From assembly GCA_037044905.1 (NCBI GenBank), contig JBAOKB010000037.1, forward strand, positions 992,001 to 1,056,000: a DNA stretch of 64,000 nucleotides. The letters run 5' to 3'. Every line of letters starts with the position of its first letter. Within the stretch, counting starts at the first letter, position 1. Below, one piece after another: positions 12,788 to 24,529 of this stretch. The notes beneath the pieces were generated by a model that saw only the letters and a list, made by a program, of their open reading frames with translations, was not told the DNA's origin and did not search any database. Made by a program: the position numbers and the translations under genes. The stretch comes from Hortaea werneckii (taxonomy: Eukaryota > Ascomycota > Dothideomycetes > Mycosphaerellales > Teratosphaeriaceae).

Positions 12788-13951
12788 CTATTGACCGCTA
12801 TCGGCACCCGCAGTCTCACTGATGTTGAACACATACTTCACCGCACTCGCAGCCCCGTTCTTGAGGTTCTCAAGACCCTTCTGCACGCCGCCAAGACCGC
12901 CTGGGATGACCTCTTGCTTCTGGCCCCGGAAGAAGCCTTCCTCCAGACCACGCGTGAAGTATCTGCAGTAGACGAAGCCAAGGTCTTTCAGTGGGCCATG
13001 CACGGAACCGACATTAGTTGTACCTGGGGCCTGTCAGCGTTTGTTGTGAACATGATGTCGAATATCACCACTTACTCTGCTGCGTCTCCCCAAGCTCAGG
13101 GAACTTGCCTGTCCACCCGCCTGGCGGTGGCAGCACGAACGTGCCCTTGCCGGTCTTTGAATCCAGCACGCTAGCGATGTTCTTGACACTGCCCTTCTCA
13201 GACACAGCGTCGTACGCGTACTCAAGCTTCTGACCCTTCAAAGCGTCTTTGATCCCTTGCACCACTGCCTCGTCCCGTTCCTGTAGTCGACGATAGTGTC
13301 GCCCTTGGAGGTATCGATCATGCTCTTGACGTGATCCTGCGCCTTACCGGCAACGCAGATCAAGGGGTGGATGTTGGAGCGTACTGCGAGCTGGAGCACG
13401 TACGTGCCGACTGCGGAAGAGGCGCCGTAGACGACGAGGGGGATGGGCTTGGTGGCCGGGGACCATGGCTGCGGGAGATCGAGACGGTCGTTGGCATACA
13501 GACCGACGGCTGCGGTCAGCGCGGCGAGTGGAATGGCGGCACCCTCTGAAGACGGAGAAGGTAGGTTAGCATATCGCGCTATACAGCCGCTTTGACAATA
13601 TCCCATGCTCACCCTCAAAGCTGGTCTTCTCCGGCAAGAAGAAAGTCGTATGCGCCCACGCTACCGCATACTCGGCATAGCTACCATGAGGCTGCAACAT
13701 CTCATGGAACGCAGCGACTCTGTCGCCCTTCTTGAACTCGGTGACGCCCTCGCCGACCTCATGGATGACGCCGGCGATGTCGTCGCCCTGGTTAGCAGGC
13801 GGGAGGTCGGCATCCATTCCGGCACTTTCCAGTCCTTGGGGTTGCTCCCTGAGTACGCGACCTTGATCACGACTTGACCTGGCTTGGGCTTGGGGATAGC
13901 CGAGTCGATGATCTCGACCTTCGGTCCAGCGTGGATGATGGCTTCCTTCAT
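12788..13951 (-). CDS. Zinc-type MDR oxidoreductase / enoyl-reductase-like, two frameshifts
   Basis: Medium-chain dehydrogenase/reductase. Exons 13613-13951, 13076-13545 and 12788-13023, with introns of 67 and 52 bp. The GroES-like N-terminal domain shows SGSNPKDWK and QGDDIAGVIHEVGEGV; the Rossmann domain shows VVYGASSAVGTYVLQLA (nucleotide-binding GxSxxxG type). It lacks the Cys/His set of true zinc alcohol dehydrogenases, which points to the quinone-oxidoreductase/trans-enoyl-reductase side of the superfamily. Two -1 shifts break the frame: near 13808 (CCGG read as CGG, restoring PEWMPDLPPA) and near 13275 (GGGG read as GGG, restoring YRNGDEAVVQ). Corrected length is about 348 aa, typical. 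The start at 13951 gives MKEAIIHAG; an in-frame ATG at 13984 is less family-like. The neighbouring transporter suggests, but does not prove, a shared metabolic role. Confidence 0.82.
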
Positions 13952-14479
13952 AATTGTTGCGTATTGAGTAGAGCCGTGTGTCAAAGTTCTCCGATATCTT
14001 GTTGGGAGAGGGAAAGAGATTCGAAGAATACAGTAAATACTTATCTGAATGGTTTCTACGTCGGATGGGATCTCAGCCGGTCCGCCCTGGCATAAAACAC
14101 TGGCAATTACAAAGCTATAGTGGAGTGGTGAGGTTTCTCTTCGGCTTCATATGGTCCCTCTTGCGTCATTTCTAACCGACTTATGTAATCTCGGTACTTG
14201 TGCTGGAAACACATCGTGCAAAGTACTCTGTGCTGTACAGACAGTTTAAGGTTCCTATAAGAAATTGCTAAAATGGAAAAAAAAAAGAATAATTAACCTG
14301 GAGCGGTATTACTAGTGAAAATATGCTTATGAAGCGCTCGAATTGAAGGAGGCAAAACCATCTCATAAAAGCTCATCGATGAACATGTTATCTACCATAA
14401 TAGGACTAAACGACAGAACCAGCCAAACACCACGCTTAGTCTCCAAAACAGCAAAACCGCATAACTGCAATCCAAAGCA
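13952..14479. other. Intergenic, MDR promoter and mrc1 3' flank
   Basis: About 530 bp, AT-richer than its surroundings. A short A-run lies at 14275-14285. No gene was recognised. Confidence 0.6.
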
Positions 14480-17400
14480 TTACTCAAAGCGTCCAGTCAA
14501 ACCCCGACTCAAAGCACTACTATTCCTCCTCATCTCGGCAATCTTCTTCGTGTTCTCCTCCCTCCTCTTCGAGCTGGCCTCCACAATCGCCTTGCGCTCC
14601 TCCACCCGTGCCTGATACGCGAGTGAGCTCTTCTTGCTGCCTCCCATCCGCACTCCACTTCCACTACCATTACTATCAGACCGACCGAGGCTCTGATGTC
14701 CAACCGTAACACCGCGGTCGTTCGCAGCTCCAGTCGTAGACATGTTCGTCGTAGCCCGTCGTAATAGAGAGGGAGCCTTGACGCGAGCACTTGGCACTGA
14801 AGGCGCCGCCCAAGCTGTTGGGCCACCGGCAAGTGCTGGGTCCGAGGAAGACGAAGCGCGTTTGAGGCTTAATCGGTCCACGACGGAAGACTTGGTAGGA
14901 GCTGCTGCTGGAGTGCGTCGCTGAGGGCCGGGAAGCCGGGGAGGGGGCGGCGGTGGCATGGCTATGGCATCCTTTGTCCGTCTTTCCTGCTCTCGGGCCA
15001 CAAGCCCCTGGCCGTCGTTCTCTCTGGAGCGCTCCGCAGCCTCGAGATCTTCTTCGTCGTCAGGCTGCAGACCATCTTCTGGATCGGACCCGTATTCGTC
15101 TTCCTCGTCGTCCTTCTCAGAACCAGAGTCGAGATTGACCGTAGGAGCAGCGAGGCCCGTTTCGGGCTCCTCCAGCAAGAAGGACAGAGATTCACGGACT
15201 TCAAGCATACTTGTTGGCTTGCGGAAGGCGGACATTTGCGTACGTCGTTGCTTAGCTGGGGGCCGCTCCTGTGAACCGCTCTCGGCGTCGTTGAAGCGGC
15301 GCTTGTTGCCGCTGACCTCTGCTAGTGGTCCATCGGTCTGCGCATCCTGTCTCACTTCCTGCTGAGCCGACTCCTGACTTTGCTCCTGCGTTGGAGGCTG
15401 CTGGCTGTTTTCTTCATCGGACAAATCAAGCATGTCATCATCCCTCTCATCATCGTCCGCAATAGCTTTGAGGAACGCATCTTTGCCCTTGCTGTTCTTC
15501 CCCTGTGCAAGACTGGCAATGTTGTCGTCCTTGAGAAGTAGCTTGCGCTTCCTCGTCTCTTCTCTCTGCCTCGCCGCCCGCCTCCGCATTGCCAGCTCGT
15601 CCTCATCCTCTTCCAGTCCAAACAGATTCCCTCCTGTACGTCTCCTCAGAGCGCCAGTGGTGATGTCTTGAGCAGCTTGTTCGTCTCGGCCTCATCAGCA
15701 ACGCGTTGCCTCTCCGCGAAGTGGGCGGCGATGGCGTTCTCATCCACATCCACGTGCGAGGAATCGATCATGTCCTTATCCTCCTCAGTTTCAGGCGCAA
15801 CAAAGTCGTCACCACCAAGCCCGGCATACTCGTCTTCGGACTCCTCAGCTTGCTCTTCGAGCATGCCGCGCATTTCTTTTTCGGCGTCCTTGCGCTCTGC
15901 GTCGGTCATGGCCATCGCGCGACGACGCTTCATTTCACCGAAAGCATCTTTCCGTTCACGATTCTCAGCCTTCGAAGCGGACGGTTTGGATACTGTTGCT
16001 TCATCTGCGGACGAGTCGCTTTCGGCATCGAATGCTTGTCTCCTCATCAATCTTCCTCTCCTTGCCGGCCTAGCAGTAGTGGTTGGCGCAGGGGATTCGC
16101 TGATCCTGAGGCGCACAGTCTCTTGCGTTTCATGGTGCTCATCATCTCCATCTCCAGTGGCGTCTTGGACTTCTCGTCGTGGAGCCATGGTCCACGGCGA
16201 TGGCAAGCCAGCATCTTGCGTTGGCTCCCATCCAGGCGTCTCGCTCAAGTTCGAAGCATCTCTGCGGATGCCCATCGGCACAGGAGTCTCTGGGGCTTGT
16301 GTCTCCCAGCCCAGTTCCATTCTCTGACTCTCCGGCACTTGGCTGCCTGGCACAACGCTCGTTTCCTGGCTGTCGCCATTGGCCTGACTTTCCTCATGAG
16401 CTGAAGGCGCAGGAAACGCCAGCGGAGACTGTGCTGGCACCGTGGGGGGTAGGAATTCCGAGCTTCGCGAGGCTGGCGCAATGCGGTTAAGCATGTCGAA
16501 TGAATCATCCTGTGTTGCTTGAGAAGGAGTCTGCATCGTCGCTTGGAAGGCTTGCGTTGGGCTCATCAATGCCTCCGCGCCAGCATTTGGACCAAAGTTG
16601 AAGGCCGCGAAAGGGTCTTCATTCTGAGAAGGGTCAGGCTGCTCCGTGTGGACCTCATTCACTTCCTGGTCCTCGTCCTCCTCATCTTGGACGATGCGAG
16701 ACTGGCGAGACTTTCTAGGCTTCGGAGCAGGTGTAGCGAACTCATGGCGCTGGCTCGTATCCTCCGAACCATCTTCCGGCGGAAGCTCTGCGTCATCTCC
16801 CTCATCCTCTGCTAGCTCTTCACCACCAGCATCCTCTTCTTCGCCCTCTTCCTCCATTGCGGCCTCATCAACCAGACCTTCCCCTTCTTGCTCTTCGTCC
16901 TCCTCATCTTCCTCCTCGTCACGCTGTTCCTCTTCTTCACCCTCGCTCCCTGAGCCGAAGTAATCACCGTCCTCCTCTTCATCGTCACTCACATCCACCG
17001 CAGCGTCGAAGTCACCGGCCTGCTTAGCCGCCTGCTTTTCTGCCTTTCTCAGATCCACGGCCTGCTGCCTCGCCTTCTCTAGCAAATTCTCAAACATTTC
17101 GGCTTCGCGTTCTTTCTCCTCCTTAGTTTGGATTTCCACACCTTTTGCCTTCAATTCCGCAATCCGTTCTTCCTGCTGCTGGCGCGCTTGGTCTTTGGCA
17201 CGCTTCCTCAGCTGCAATTCAAGAGCCTTAGGTCCAACTGAGACCGTCACAGGCTGTCCTGGTCGCTGCTTGCGAGGCACATTCTCGTAGGCGCCAATGT
17301 GTGAGAGATGCTTGAGCGTGTGAATGGCGCGACTGTCGGCCCCGGCGTTCGATGTGACTGGTTTGACTTTATCGAACATCTGGAGGTGCTTCGGCAATGG

Positions 17401-18894
17401 TGCTATGATGTCTAATTCGTCATCGTCGCTGGGCTCTTCATACTGTCGGACTGTTGCCTTTTTGCCCAGGCGAGCGAGCTTAAATCCCCGTCGATCTCTT
17501 CTCTCTTCCTCGGGAGGCTCTTGAACAGCTGCCACTGTCGTGTGGGTTTCCGCTTGCTTCTGCTTGTCATTGCGGGCCTGGGTCAGGACATCTCCAAGAT
17601 CTGGTAGCTCGTCGTCCGAGCCCATCTCCGCCAGGCTGTTAAGGCTGTCTTCTCTCGCAGGCATGAGCTTGCTAAGTGCGCCCCGCTCTACGATTGCCTT
17701 TTGTTTATCCAGTGGCGTGGGTCCTGCAGTGGGTGGGCTTGAAGGCGGCGTCGATACGGGTTCTTTGCCTGCCGGCATCTCCGCCCCGTCACTGTTGGGT
17801 ACACTGCTTGATCCGCTTGCTTCGTGATCATCGAACTGTGGCGCTTGATCCTGAGGTTGTCCAGCGGCTTTCTGAGCCTGAGGCTCTGTCTCATTCTGCT
17901 GTGGCCTTGCGAATCTGGCCATGAGGTCGGCGGCATTAAACTTCTTTTTGACCTTCATCTGATGTGCCAGTGCCTGTTGTCTTGACATCCTCTGGGTTTC
18001 ACGCTCCATCTCGAGCAACGCCTTCTTACTGGCCTTCCGTGTAGGACGGGCGGCATCAGACATCAAGCGTTCGGCATCGTCCTGAGGATCTGGAAGGTCT
18101 TGAGATGTGTGCAAGACCTCATCTGGCAGGTCCGACGAATTGTGCATGGCCTGTTGGCGTGGCCGGCGTTTCTGAACATCGCTTCGCTGTGTCTTCTTGC
18201 TTCCTCCACGGTGCGACTTTTGTCGTTGTGCGCGCTGGGAAGCCTCCTTGGCCTCCCGAGCGAGACGTTCCTCTCGCTTCTTTGCGACCAATGCCGCGAG
18301 CTTTTTCTTGCTGCCAAAGGGGTTTTCGGGAAGCTCGTCGTCATCCTCCCTATCTTCATTTTCGTTTTCATGATCGGCTGTCTTTGCTGGACTGACGAAG
18401 AGACCGCCCCCGCGTTCGCTACCAAGTGGTGAGCCGGAAAGTGACCTTGTATCCTGTTGTTGCGGGCGAGGACGGTTGGGCGTAGCGGAGTAAAGATCAT
18501 CTGCATCGTCGTCTGCTGCGAGCTGATACGTCTGACTGTCTCGCTGAGCAGGTGGCGAAGATCGTGGAAGCTTGGATCCAGATGGTGGTGCTGGTGGAGA
18601 AGAGGATGCTGCCATACCCAACATTCTCCTCGCCAACCTTCCCTGTGGTCTTTGAATAGGCGCATCAGCTTCATCCGAAACCCCGTCGTTCATAACAGGG
18701 CTTCCTTTGCGCTGTCGGACCGCTGGTTTCGGACTGCCTTTCTGCAGATCTGTGGCGCCTTGCTGAGCATTGCCAGCTCGCGTCGGAGGAGATGGCGTTG
18801 GCGCGTCGTCAATATCAGCCAGCATCTTAGCTACTTTACTCCTTGGCGTCAGCATCTCTGCTGGAGGCGAGCCAGAGGCCTGCGAGCCGTCCAT
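14480..18894 (-). CDS. mrc1: Replication-checkpoint mediator Mrc1 (claspin family), one frameshift
   Basis: Mrc1/claspin travels with the replisome, couples helicase and polymerase and relays stalled-fork signals to the Rad53/Cds1 kinase. The protein (about 1471 aa after correction) is highly charged and disordered, with many SQ/TQ pairs in the central part (targets of Mec1/Tel1-type kinases), long Asp/Glu tracts around residues 640-720, and the MRC1-like signature RPTRKASKKALLEMERETQR followed by MKVKKKFNAADLMARF. The upstream open frame stops at 15646, just after ETNKLLKTS; the continuation lies in the next frame and resumes as ITTGALRRRTGGNLF...ELAMRRR. One missing base in GG near 15667 (AAGGAC read as AAGAC) explains it, giving KLLKDITTGALRRR, the expected conserved claspin segment. 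No intron fits. The gene is divergent from the PPR gene. Confidence 0.88.
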
Positions 18895-19311
18895 GATGAG
18901 GGCCAGGCAGTGTCCAGGATGCGTTTAGATAAAATGGCTCATCAGGTCGATATGCCCCGGTTTCTCGTTAATCGATATTTGAGAAGAATGGCGGATGTCC
19001 AGAAGAATGGAATGTCGCGATTGATACTGAGCGGTAAATGTTGATTCGTGTGGCGGGCTCAGAATGCGTAGAGTACGCGTGCAGTGCGTGATGTGGATGT
19101 TCGCGCGTGCGAAGTCGTGTAGAAAGACGCGCCCGAATCACGCTAGCGGTTGCTAGTCTCCCGGTCCGTGCGAATGACGATGGACGCGGAAAAGTTTCCC
19201 GCTGGAGAACGCGGGATTGGAGATACTGCCCTGCGGAGGTCAACATCTCACCCCCGAGCCTCACGATCCAAGTGCCCAAATGTATTCCGTCTGACCGACC
19301 TGCGCAAACCG

Positions 19312-22300
19312 ATGCAATGCTCCGGTCTACTCTCAAGACCGCTGCGCAACATCCTGCATTCCACGCGCAGTCCTCAAGTCCTGCGCACTGCTAACGAGCG
19401 GCTGCTAGTGCTTGGATGCCTAGCCTTGGTGGGGTTTCCGGATGGCAGCAGAAAAGATTCGACAGCCATATTGGAGATGCAGAACCAAGGGATCGCAAAG
19501 ATGGGCGCGACGGAGAAAAGTCTGGAGTTGCGAGTGCAGGGAAAGCACGTGTTGATCCGGCACACGTCGATCAGAGAGCAATAGCGGTGCCATCACAGGC
19601 TGGGGAAGGCAGGGCTGAACACTGCAGGAGAACGCATGAGCGGTATGAAAGCTCTGGTGGTATTCGGAACGATGCAGACGACGCGAATGAGTCAGCGATT
19701 CGACAATCGCAACGAGGAAAGACGGGGCGTGGTAGTGCCGGTTTGGAAAGAGCACTTCCAATCAGGAAATTGAGTAGTCAGGGGCGCTCTCAACAAAAAG
19801 GAAATGTGAGGGATAATTCAAATTGGCCAGGAGGGAGCACTGCCTTTGAGGCAGCCCTTGCGCAGGCACAGGCTCGAGGTATGGATGGAGGGCAACGAGT
19901 GGAGGAGCGTCGGCAGCGCGCGCGAAAGGCGTTTGAAGAACATGGCGTTCAAGGCGGCACAAAAGCAAATCTTTCAGCTGGAGACAGGGCTACCATGAGG
20001 ATTCAAGAGGAGTTTGGGTAAGATATTTCAAGAATACCTTGTCTCGCCATCGTCATGAGGCAACAAAAAGCGTCAAAGACGCTTGATTGAGATGCAAAGA
20101 CACGGAGGGACACCGCATTTCATTCGCGACGAACGAAGCTGGGTGCTGAGCGCCTTGTGGGAGCTCGAACGAAGTTCTGTGGGGAAGACTCAAGATGAGG
20201 AGAGAGCGCCTTTTGCGAAAAGAATGGAGACCGTACAACTACCCCAAGGCGTACGCGCGGTCTTCAAAGGAGACGCCGGAGCCAGTATCCTCGAGCTCAT
20301 GCATCGCACAGGCTCTCATGCGCAGGTCGTCTCTCCCTCTGAAGCTTCCACTACCCTTGCCTTCGGTGGCGATCTCACATCTGGCGCCGTAGCTGACAGC
20401 GAGAGGTTGCCAAATGCTCCACGGTACATTCGAGCATTCAATAGCTTGACCCTTTGGGGAACGGCAGAGCAAAACGCTGAAGCGATCAGGATATTGCCGG
20501 AGCTGACTCAGACACTGAGTACTGACGACCTCGATCAAAGTAACCATCTCGCAAGCTTCACGCAGGTGGACCGGAAACAGAGCGAAAACGCTCAAAAACA
20601 CTCAATTGAGGTGTCAGAAGTCGACGAGGACGACTCGCTCATGGAAAATTGGAGTACAGATCCTGGAACAGATGTCCAACATGGCGACGATGATGTTGAC
20701 AGCTTCAGAGAGCAGTAGTGGAATTGAGCGCGTCTCTACATCTCTCGCCCAAGAAAACGTGCAAGCCCCTAAGCCCGCCCGCCGATCACTCTGCGAATGA
20801 CACGCCAGCACAGACCCGAGCGGCATGGACTAACAAGCCTCGTGCGCCTGAGCAAAGCGCACAGCATCCACGTCGAAGCCTCGCCTTTAACGATCACAAG
20901 GCTGAAGAAATAGTTACAGCGCAGAATTACGAACTTCAATCACTGGCTGTCGAATCAGCCGTCAGCCATCGATTCCGCAACCATTCCGAAATCGCCGACA
21001 CCAACGCTTTTGCCGCGTACATTGAAGACCTGACCGTTCAACCCTCCATGCAGATCCGACGGGAGTCAGCAGCGAAAGCCCGTGCGCTGACCGAATCGAT
21101 GAGCAATCCTCTTCCTCAGCCCACACATTACATAGCCCAAGAGCTCATCCATCTCTTCTCGGACCGGACGTCGCATAAATACGCCAGCTCAGACGCAGTG
21201 ACGCGAGCCCTGCATTACTTGGCTACCATCCCCCGCATGGACGCCGTACGAGACGTGTTCGCTGCGTTGGAAAGTAGCGGCCTCTATGAATTCACGTCGA
21301 GTAACTTCAACGTCTTGCTCGCTGTTGCCGCCAAGCACGAAGACGTTCACAACTTCACGTTCTTACTGGAGAGGATGCGCCGGCAGGATGTCAGGCCTAG
21401 CTGGCGCACATGGGCGAGTCTTCACGATCTCGTTTGTCGGAGATTCAGCTCCAAGGCTGTGCGGTTGACGGAGGAGAGGATGCAGCGAGAGGGCGTCCTG
21501 GAACATCCGCAAGCGATCCGGCAAGTTGTCGCCAATCGCGTGTCTATGGATTTGACTGCCTACCTCGATGCATACGCCACTCGTACCGAGAAGGCTGGAG
21601 TCCCTCATGACCAAGATGTATTAAGCGACTTCCTCGCTTCCTATGACACACAGTGGACTCCTCTCCTCGAGGCAGCCAGAGCTGGCAGGACGGATACCAA
21701 TTCGCGTCACGAATTTGCCCCGGAGCGACGCGACTGGCTCAGCGTCTCGGCGGCCAACAAGATGATCCACGTCCTCCTCATTCACGGCCGAACGCAGGAC
21801 GCCTTCACAGTCCTCCACAAAGTAGAAGCCGCCGGCGAATCTCCCCGAATCGAAACCCTCAACACCTTCCTCTCCGCCGCATCCAAAGCGCGCCACGCCG
21901 AATCCGCCATCGCAGCCCTCCAATTCTTCGCCCCTTACCTCCACACGACAGGTCCCGGCGGCGCCAGGCGGCTCTCCAAGACCATCGCCCCCGACGAGCG
22001 CACCTTCACCATCCTCTTCACCCTCGCCTGGCGCGGCCAACACTACAACCTCCTCCGCACCATCTGGCGCTACGGCGCCTGCAGCGGCCACATCTCTTCG
22101 AAAGTCCTGCGTCGGATGCGCAGGAGTCTGCTGACTTACGTCCCCGCGCGCCCCTCGTTTCAGCGCCAGCAGATCGAGAAGGCGGCGCAGGAACAGCGAC
22201 AGAGGGAGTGGGAAACGGCTTTTGGTCACCTGTCCCACCGCAAGACGGGCGTGACGCGGGTTCCTGGGGAAGCGGAGCTGGGCGTGCAAGCGATGGGGTT

Positions 22301-22871
22301 CAAGGAACGCGATCTTTTCTTTGGCTGGGCGGGTAAATTCGCTGTTGGTGTGGAGGGGGACGCGGTTTCTTCTTCCTCCACTACTGATATTGCTGCTGAT
22401 GATGAGGAGTCTGCTGCCGCTGCAGTCTCTGAAATACCACGCCAGTTATCCGAGCAAGACGTCCAGATCTTAGACTTCTCGACCCGTGCGCGAACTACGC
22501 CCAATCACCGCGAAACCCTCCCCGACCTTGAGCGCGAAGGCGTCGAATCGGCTCATCGGGACCGGTATTCGGGATTGAACGACTTCTTACGTCGTGATCT
22601 CGAGACCGCGGGGAATTTCCGGCCTATTAAGCCGTTTGTCGATGCGGTGGGGGAGGCTTTCCAGTTGGATCTTGCATGGAGGCGGAGACGGATGGGGTTG
22701 TTGACGCCTGAAATCGACCACATTGTCAATAGGCCTGTCAACTCGGAACAAGGGATTTCGACTGAGGAAGCGGAATGTTCTAAGGCGAGGCGGCTGGGGA
22801 CTGTGTTTAGGGAGATGTTGAGGGAAGGTGTTAAGGTCCCTGTGAAAGTGGGGGATATGTCGAGGGGATGA
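19312..22871 (+). CDS. Large mitochondrial pentatricopeptide-repeat-like protein, two frameshifts
   Basis: Two exons: 19312-20017 and 20079-22871, separated by a 61-bp intron (GGGTAAG...AAAG) that joins QEEFG to RLIEMQRHGG. The protein, about 1166 aa after correction, begins with a Arg/Ser/Leu-rich, acid-poor leader typical of mitochondrial import. The C-terminal half carries helical-repeat segments of PPR type (for example NFNVLLAVAAKHEDVHNFTF and AANKMIHVLLIHGRTQDAFT). Such fungal proteins bind organellar RNA in processing or translation; the target is unknown. Two -1 shifts are inferred: near 19440 (GWQQKRFDSH enters from another frame) and near 20715 (SFREQ runs into VVELSAS). The exact start is uncertain: ATGs at 19312 and 19317 lie in different frames and both give import-like leaders. 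Family assignment is by overall repeat pattern. Confidence 0.7.
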
Positions 22872-23332
22872 AATCTTCCCCTGTCGCACCTTCTCCAGGT
22901 TGAGGATTGATTTGTTGCGCATAGCGTGGGCGTTTTTGGAGGGCAAAGGAAACTTGCGGGATGCAAGAAGTGGATCCTATATGTATGAGTACTGAAAGAG
23001 ACAGTGTAGGATAGTGTGAGGAAACACCTTCATCGCTCTGCTCATTCTCTGGGCCTTTACGTCCCGGCTCATTTACGGGAGTGGGAGTCAGCTTGTCGCC
23101 TTCCCACTGGAGACCAACTGACCCTACAACATCGAGTCGCTTCCTCACAGCTTCCGGTATTGTAAGACTGATAATAGAGACTCTGAGGCATCGTTTCATC
23201 TGACTATCGTAAAATCGTGCTTATTAGGATATCACATCGCCCTCATCATGAGCTCTTGGTCCAAACACAGGAAGTATCGCAGGATCTCTCCACCCCTTCC
23301 CTCACAAACCCCTTCACCTCCCTACATCCTAC
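22872..23332. other. Convergent 3' intergenic stretch
   Basis: About 460 bp between the stop codons of the PPR-like gene and the minus-strand small protein gene. Short open frames only; nothing recognised. Confidence 0.6.
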
Positions 23333-23843
23333 TTACTTACCACTGCCACCAAACCAGCTATTAATCCCACTCTTGGCCTTACTCGCCCCCTCGCTCACAT
23401 TCCTATCGAACGAGTCAATCGCATTATTGGCACCTTTCCTCGCCTCGGCCAGATTCTGATCGAGTCCCTTCTCGGCCTGGTTACGGTAGGCTTCGAGCTT
23501 GCTGTCGACTTTGCTCATGCCCTGCTTGGCCTCCTGCACCACCTGGTCCAGCTTCTGGCCGGCCTGGGCGGAGCTGGCTTCCGCTTCCTTTTGGGCTTGA
23601 GTGCCGCTGCCGGGCAGGTGCGAGCGGACTTCTTTGCTGAGCTTGGTGGCGTCGGCTGGTTGGAGGGTAGGTCAGTGAGGATGGTTGATTGGACAGTGGT
23701 GGCATTGCCAGGAGGGGCACGAGGGCTTTACCTTCAAACTTCTTCTCGGCGACGGTGGGTTCGCCGCCGGCGTTGTAGAGGTAGTATCCGACGCCTGCTA
23801 GGGTGGCACCGCCCGTGATCTGCCAGAATCGGCTGGCGGACAT
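23333..23843 (-). CDS. Small membrane-anchored 'calcofluor white hypersensitive'-type protein
   Basis: Exons 23732-23843 and 23333-23655 around a 76-bp intron (GTAAAG...CTGAC...CAG) encode 144 residues. The N-terminus MSASRFWQITGGATLAGVGY has a single hydrophobic helix (about residues 7-25). The rest is a long amphipathic, Ala/Gln/Lys/Glu-rich region, probably coiled coil, ending in SGINSWFGGSGK. This layout matches the short Pezizomycotina proteins annotated as calcofluor white hypersensitive protein; the name comes from a wall-stress phenotype and the molecular role is not known. The ATG at 23843 is preferred over 23852, since MSASRFWQ is the usual family start. Reading through the intron would give an unrelated Pro-rich tail. 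Confidence 0.72.
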
Positions 23844-24529
23844 GATGGTCAATTTGCGCGGGTCGGTGGATTAGTGAAGGTGCGGGATGGATGTGAAGGT
23901 TGAGAAACGGTGGATGTTTTTGGGATTATTGATGCGAGAGTCAGCAGACTCAGGATGCTCGCTCAGGTTCAGGTTGGTTCATCTGCCCCCGGGTATGGAA
24001 ACCTGCTGCAAGTGAGGAGGCAGGCAGGCGGGAGCTGGTTGCCGCGTTCGATCGCCAACGCAGCCAATCACTGGACGCGTCCGCAGCAGCTCGCGTAGCA
24101 ATGACGTTGGGGTGCAGGCTTTCCCCAGCTCGGCTGGCCCCGAACAGGGAGGCACGAGGCGGGCACAGCGGGCCAGGCGGGCCAGATCAGCAGGCGCGAA
24201 CTCTCATGGTGCAGGCGCAACGGGCGAGAGAAGAGAGTTGGGACGTCCTCCTCCTACTGCCGACTTTGCGAGATGGGGGCTACACGCCAGATACACCATG
24301 AGATACACGAGCGGACGGAGGATGCAAACGCCGGCATGAACACGACCGATAACTACGAGGGCGCTTCTATTCGCTGCAGTGTAGCCCACCTCTTCCATCA
24401 CCAGCGTGCCGCTGCGTGTGCCGATCTCCTGCACAACCCCATCCGTCTGGTGGATACGACGACGAAGGCGACGCCGACGAACAACAGGTGACCCACATCA
24501 TCACCACCACCACCACCACTATCATTACC
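23844..24529. other. Divergent intergenic region
   Basis: About 690 bp between the minus-strand small-protein gene and the plus-strand DysF gene. GC-rich, no supported gene. An ATC/CAC trinucleotide run (about 24497-24525) lies immediately before the DysF start codon, in its leader. Confidence 0.6.

Noticed and set aside
21621..22336. Overlapping 220-codon frames on both strands inside the PPR-like gene
   Set aside because: They are shadows of the coding frame in GC-rich sequence; the PPR-like reading has family character.
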